Origin: Streptomyces sp. JJ36
Lineage (GTDB): Bacteria; Actinomycetota; Actinomycetes; Streptomycetales; Streptomycetaceae
Direction: 5' to 3'
Length of the DNA: 42,556 bases
Assembly: GCF_021696945.1 (NCBI RefSeq)
Contig: NZ_JACYHE010000050.1
Span: forward strand, 1-42,556
Of the stretch, positions 40,897-42,556 are shown piece after piece (the first letter of the stretch is position 1; each line of letters begins with the position of its first letter). A program made the translations under genes and the position numbers. Below the pieces are notes generated by a model. That model did no database searches and had not been told where the DNA came from. It was given only the letters and a program-made list of their open reading frames with translations.

Positions 40897-42438
40897 GTGA
40901 CCGGAACCGGTGACACGGCTGCCGCGCCCGAGGGGCTGGCGGAGCAGGCCCGGGCCCTCGCCGCCGGCGAGGTGACGTCGCGGCGGCTCACCGAGCGCGC
41001 CCTGGCCCGGGTCGACGCCGCCCAGCCCACCCTCAACGCCTTCCGCATCGTGCGGCACGAGGAGGCCCTGGCCGAGGCGGACGCCGCCGACCGGCGGCTT
41101 GCGGCGGGGGAGCGGGCGCCGTTGCTGGGCGTGCCGGTCGCCATCAAGGACGACATCGACCTGACGGGCGAACCCACCGCCTTCGGCTGCCCGGGCGACT
41201 TCCCGGCCCGGCCGGCCGACGCCGAGGTCGTACGCCGGCTGCGGGCTGCGGGCGCGGTCGTGGTGGGCAAGACCAACACCCCGGAGATCGGCCAGTGGCC
41301 CTTCACGGAGGGCCCGGCCTTCGGGGACACCCGCAACCCCTGGGCGCCGGAGCACACTCCGGGCGGCTCCTCGGGGGGCTCGGCCGCGGCGGTGGCGGCC
41401 GGGCTGGTCGCCGGCGCGCTGGGCTCGGACGGCGCGGGCTCCATCCGTATCCCCTCCGCCTGGTGCCATCTGATCGGGGTGAAGCCGCAGCGCGGCCGCC
41501 TCTCCACCTGGCCGGACCCGGAGGCGTTCCGGGGGATCACCGCGCACGGCACCCTGACGCGTACGGTCGCCGACGCCGCGCTGCTGCTGGCGGCGGCGGC
41601 CGGCAACGTCGAGGGCGACCGGCACCGGCCGGACCCGGTGGACCTCGCCGGGGCGCCCGGGCGTGATCCTGGGCGGCTCCGCATCGCCCTCTCCTTCCGG
41701 ATGCCGTTCACGGCCACCCCGAAGCGGCTCGACCCGCGGGTGCGGGTGCGGGTCGCCGAGCTCGCCGAGCGGCTGGCCGCGCTCGGCCACGAGATCGAGG
41801 AGGCCGACCCGCCGTACGGACTGGTGGGGCTCTCCTTCCTGCCGCGTGCCACGGTGGGCGTACGGGACTGGTCGATGCGGGCGCCGGACCCGGAGCTGCT
41901 GGACCCGCGGACCCGGGACACCGCCCGCACCGGACGGCTGCTGGGCGGCCCGGTGCTGCGTGCGGCACGGGCGGCGGAGGGGCCGCTGCGCCGCCGGGTC
42001 GGCGGGATCTTCCGCCGGTTCGACGTCGTCCTGACGCCGACCACGGCCCTGCCGCCGCCCCGGATCGGGGCCTTCGAGGGGCTCACCTCCTGGCAGACGG
42101 ACCGGACGATGATCGCCCACTGCCCGTACGCCTGGCCGTGGAACGTGCTCGGCTGGCCGGGGGTCAACGTGCCCGCCGGGTTCACCGACGAGGGCCTGCC
42201 GCTGGGGGCGCAGCTCCTGGGCCCGGCGAACAGCGAGCCGCTGCTGCTCTCGCTGGCCGCCCAGCTCGAGGCGGACCGGCGCTGGGACGCGCTCCGGCCG
42301 CCGGACGAGTGGTGGGCGGGGGCCCGCGCGGACCGGGGCGGTGCGGCGGGGACCCAGCCCCGTGGCCCCCGCGAGCCCCGTGCCCCCCGCGCACCTCGCC
42401 GGTCCGGCGGGCTCGGCGCACCGGCCGCCGAGAGCTGA
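40897..42438 (+). CDS. Amidase (amidase-signature family)
   Basis: A 513-aa enzyme with the Ser-cisSer-Lys triad visible: Lys84 in GVPVAIKDDIDLTGE, cis-Ser159 in TPGGSSGGSAAAVAAGL and the nucleophile Ser182 in GALGSDGAGSIRIPSAW. The last motif has GSDGAGS where most members have GSDTGGS. Members hydrolyse amides including Glu-tRNA, acylamides and aryl amides; no gatBC genes are nearby, so a general amidase is more likely. GTG 40897 follows GGAGGGG at 6 bp. The last about 45 residues (Gly/Arg/Pro-rich) are an added tail. Cytoplasmic. Confidence 0.9.
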   Translation: MTGTGDTAAAPEGLAEQARALAAGEVTSRRLTERALARVDAAQPTLNAFRIVRHEEALAEADAADRRLAAGERAPLLGVPVAIKDDIDLTGEPTAFGCPGDFPARPADAEVVRRLRAAGAVVVGKTNTPEIGQWPFTEGPAFGDTRNPWAPEHTPGGSSGGSAAAVAAGLVAGALGSDGAGSIRIPSAWCHLIGVKPQRGRLSTWPDPEAFRGITAHGTLTRTVADAALLLAAAAGNVEGDRHRPDPVDLAGAPGRDPGRLRIALSFRMPFTATPKRLDPRVRVRVAELAERLAALGHEIEEADPPYGLVGLSFLPRATVGVRDWSMRAPDPELLDPRTRDTARTGRLLGGPVLRAARAAEGPLRRRVGGIFRRFDVVLTPTTALPPPRIGAFEGLTSWQTDRTMIAHCPYAWPWNVLGWPGVNVPAGFTDEGLPLGAQLLGPANSEPLLLSLAAQLEADRRWDALRPPDEWWAGARADRGGAAGTQPRGPREPRAPRAPRRSGGLGAPAAES

Positions 42439-42441
42439 CCA

Positions 42442-42495
42442 CCCGCACCGCCCGGCACTCCCGCACCGCCCGGCACTCCCGCGCCGCCCGGCACT
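42442..42495. repeat. Three 18-bp tandem repeats after the amidase
   Basis: The unit CCCGCACCGCCCGGCACT occurs at 42442-42459 and 42460-42477, and with one change (GCG for GCA) at 42478-42495; a partial fourth unit follows. It starts 3 bp after the amidase stop and lies outside any gene I can call. Confidence 0.85.
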
Positions 42496-42556
42496 CCCGC
42501 GCCGCGCCCGAGCCCGCGCCTACGGCCTGCGCCCGGGGCGTGTCAGCGGGCCGCGC

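Noticed and set aside
1..42556. tRNA, rRNA or other structured RNA genes
   Set aside because: No cloverleaf with a GTTCGA-type T-loop or rRNA signature was recognised by eye on either strand; a covariance-model scan would settle this.

Overview
The window is Streptomyces-like actinobacterial DNA. The right three quarters (about 10.8-42.6 kb) are very GC-rich with strong G/C bias at third codon positions and frequent GTG/TTG starts behind GGAGG-type ribosome binding sites. They carry families typical of Streptomyces: an XRE-DUF5753/DUF397 pair, CGNR zinc-finger regulator, SUKH proteins, ECF sigma factors with large Pro/Gly-rich membrane partners, and a PGRP-FG-GAP amidase. The left quarter is lower in GC and its genes are mostly broken, as in an accessory island.

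Left island (1-10.75 kb). This is a decayed polymorphic-toxin (Rhs) locus. It holds three fragments of Rhs YD-repeat core, one Rhs-free HINT-toxin cassette that is frameshifted inside the HINT end motif, one EndoU-like toxin tail spliced out of frame to an Rhs core, and at least six small intact immunity-type ORFs. Three decayed copies of one SUKH immunity gene carry different lesions. Scraps of at least four insertion sequences are interleaved: an internally deleted IS630 element with both ends and a TA duplication, two or three IS5-type pieces, and an IS701 piece. A 517-bp Rhs core repeat and a roughly 730-bp toxin-tail/SUKH repeat are present as direct repeats that could recombine.

Middle (10.9-31 kb). 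An M48 metallopeptidase is divergent from an XRE/DUF397 regulator pair. Next come a winged-helix protein, a Nudix hydrolase, a small hypothetical protein, a frameshifted membrane protein, a DUF1648 protein and a cofactor-free chloroperoxidase-type hydrolase. A chromosomal double-SUKH protein follows. A large subtilase ends in seven PLL-type lectin propeller repeats, has no signal peptide and sits behind a perfect palindrome. A CGNR regulator is divergent from an MFS exporter across a clear GGTTAACC operator. A minus-strand group encodes a lipoprotein, a CXXC/HEAT-like protein, a homopolymer-frameshifted ORF and a prolidase-type amidohydrolase.

Right (30.1-42.5 kb). Two paralogous ECF sigma / membrane-partner pairs point outwards (minus pair 30.1-32.0 kb, plus pair 37.9-40.1 kb). 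Between them lie a Glu/Leu/Phe/Val-type dehydrogenase and a secreted PGRP amidase with FG-GAP repeats, which converge on two very strong terminator hairpins. An amidase-signature enzyme closes the window. All family assignments come from reading motifs; no database search was run.
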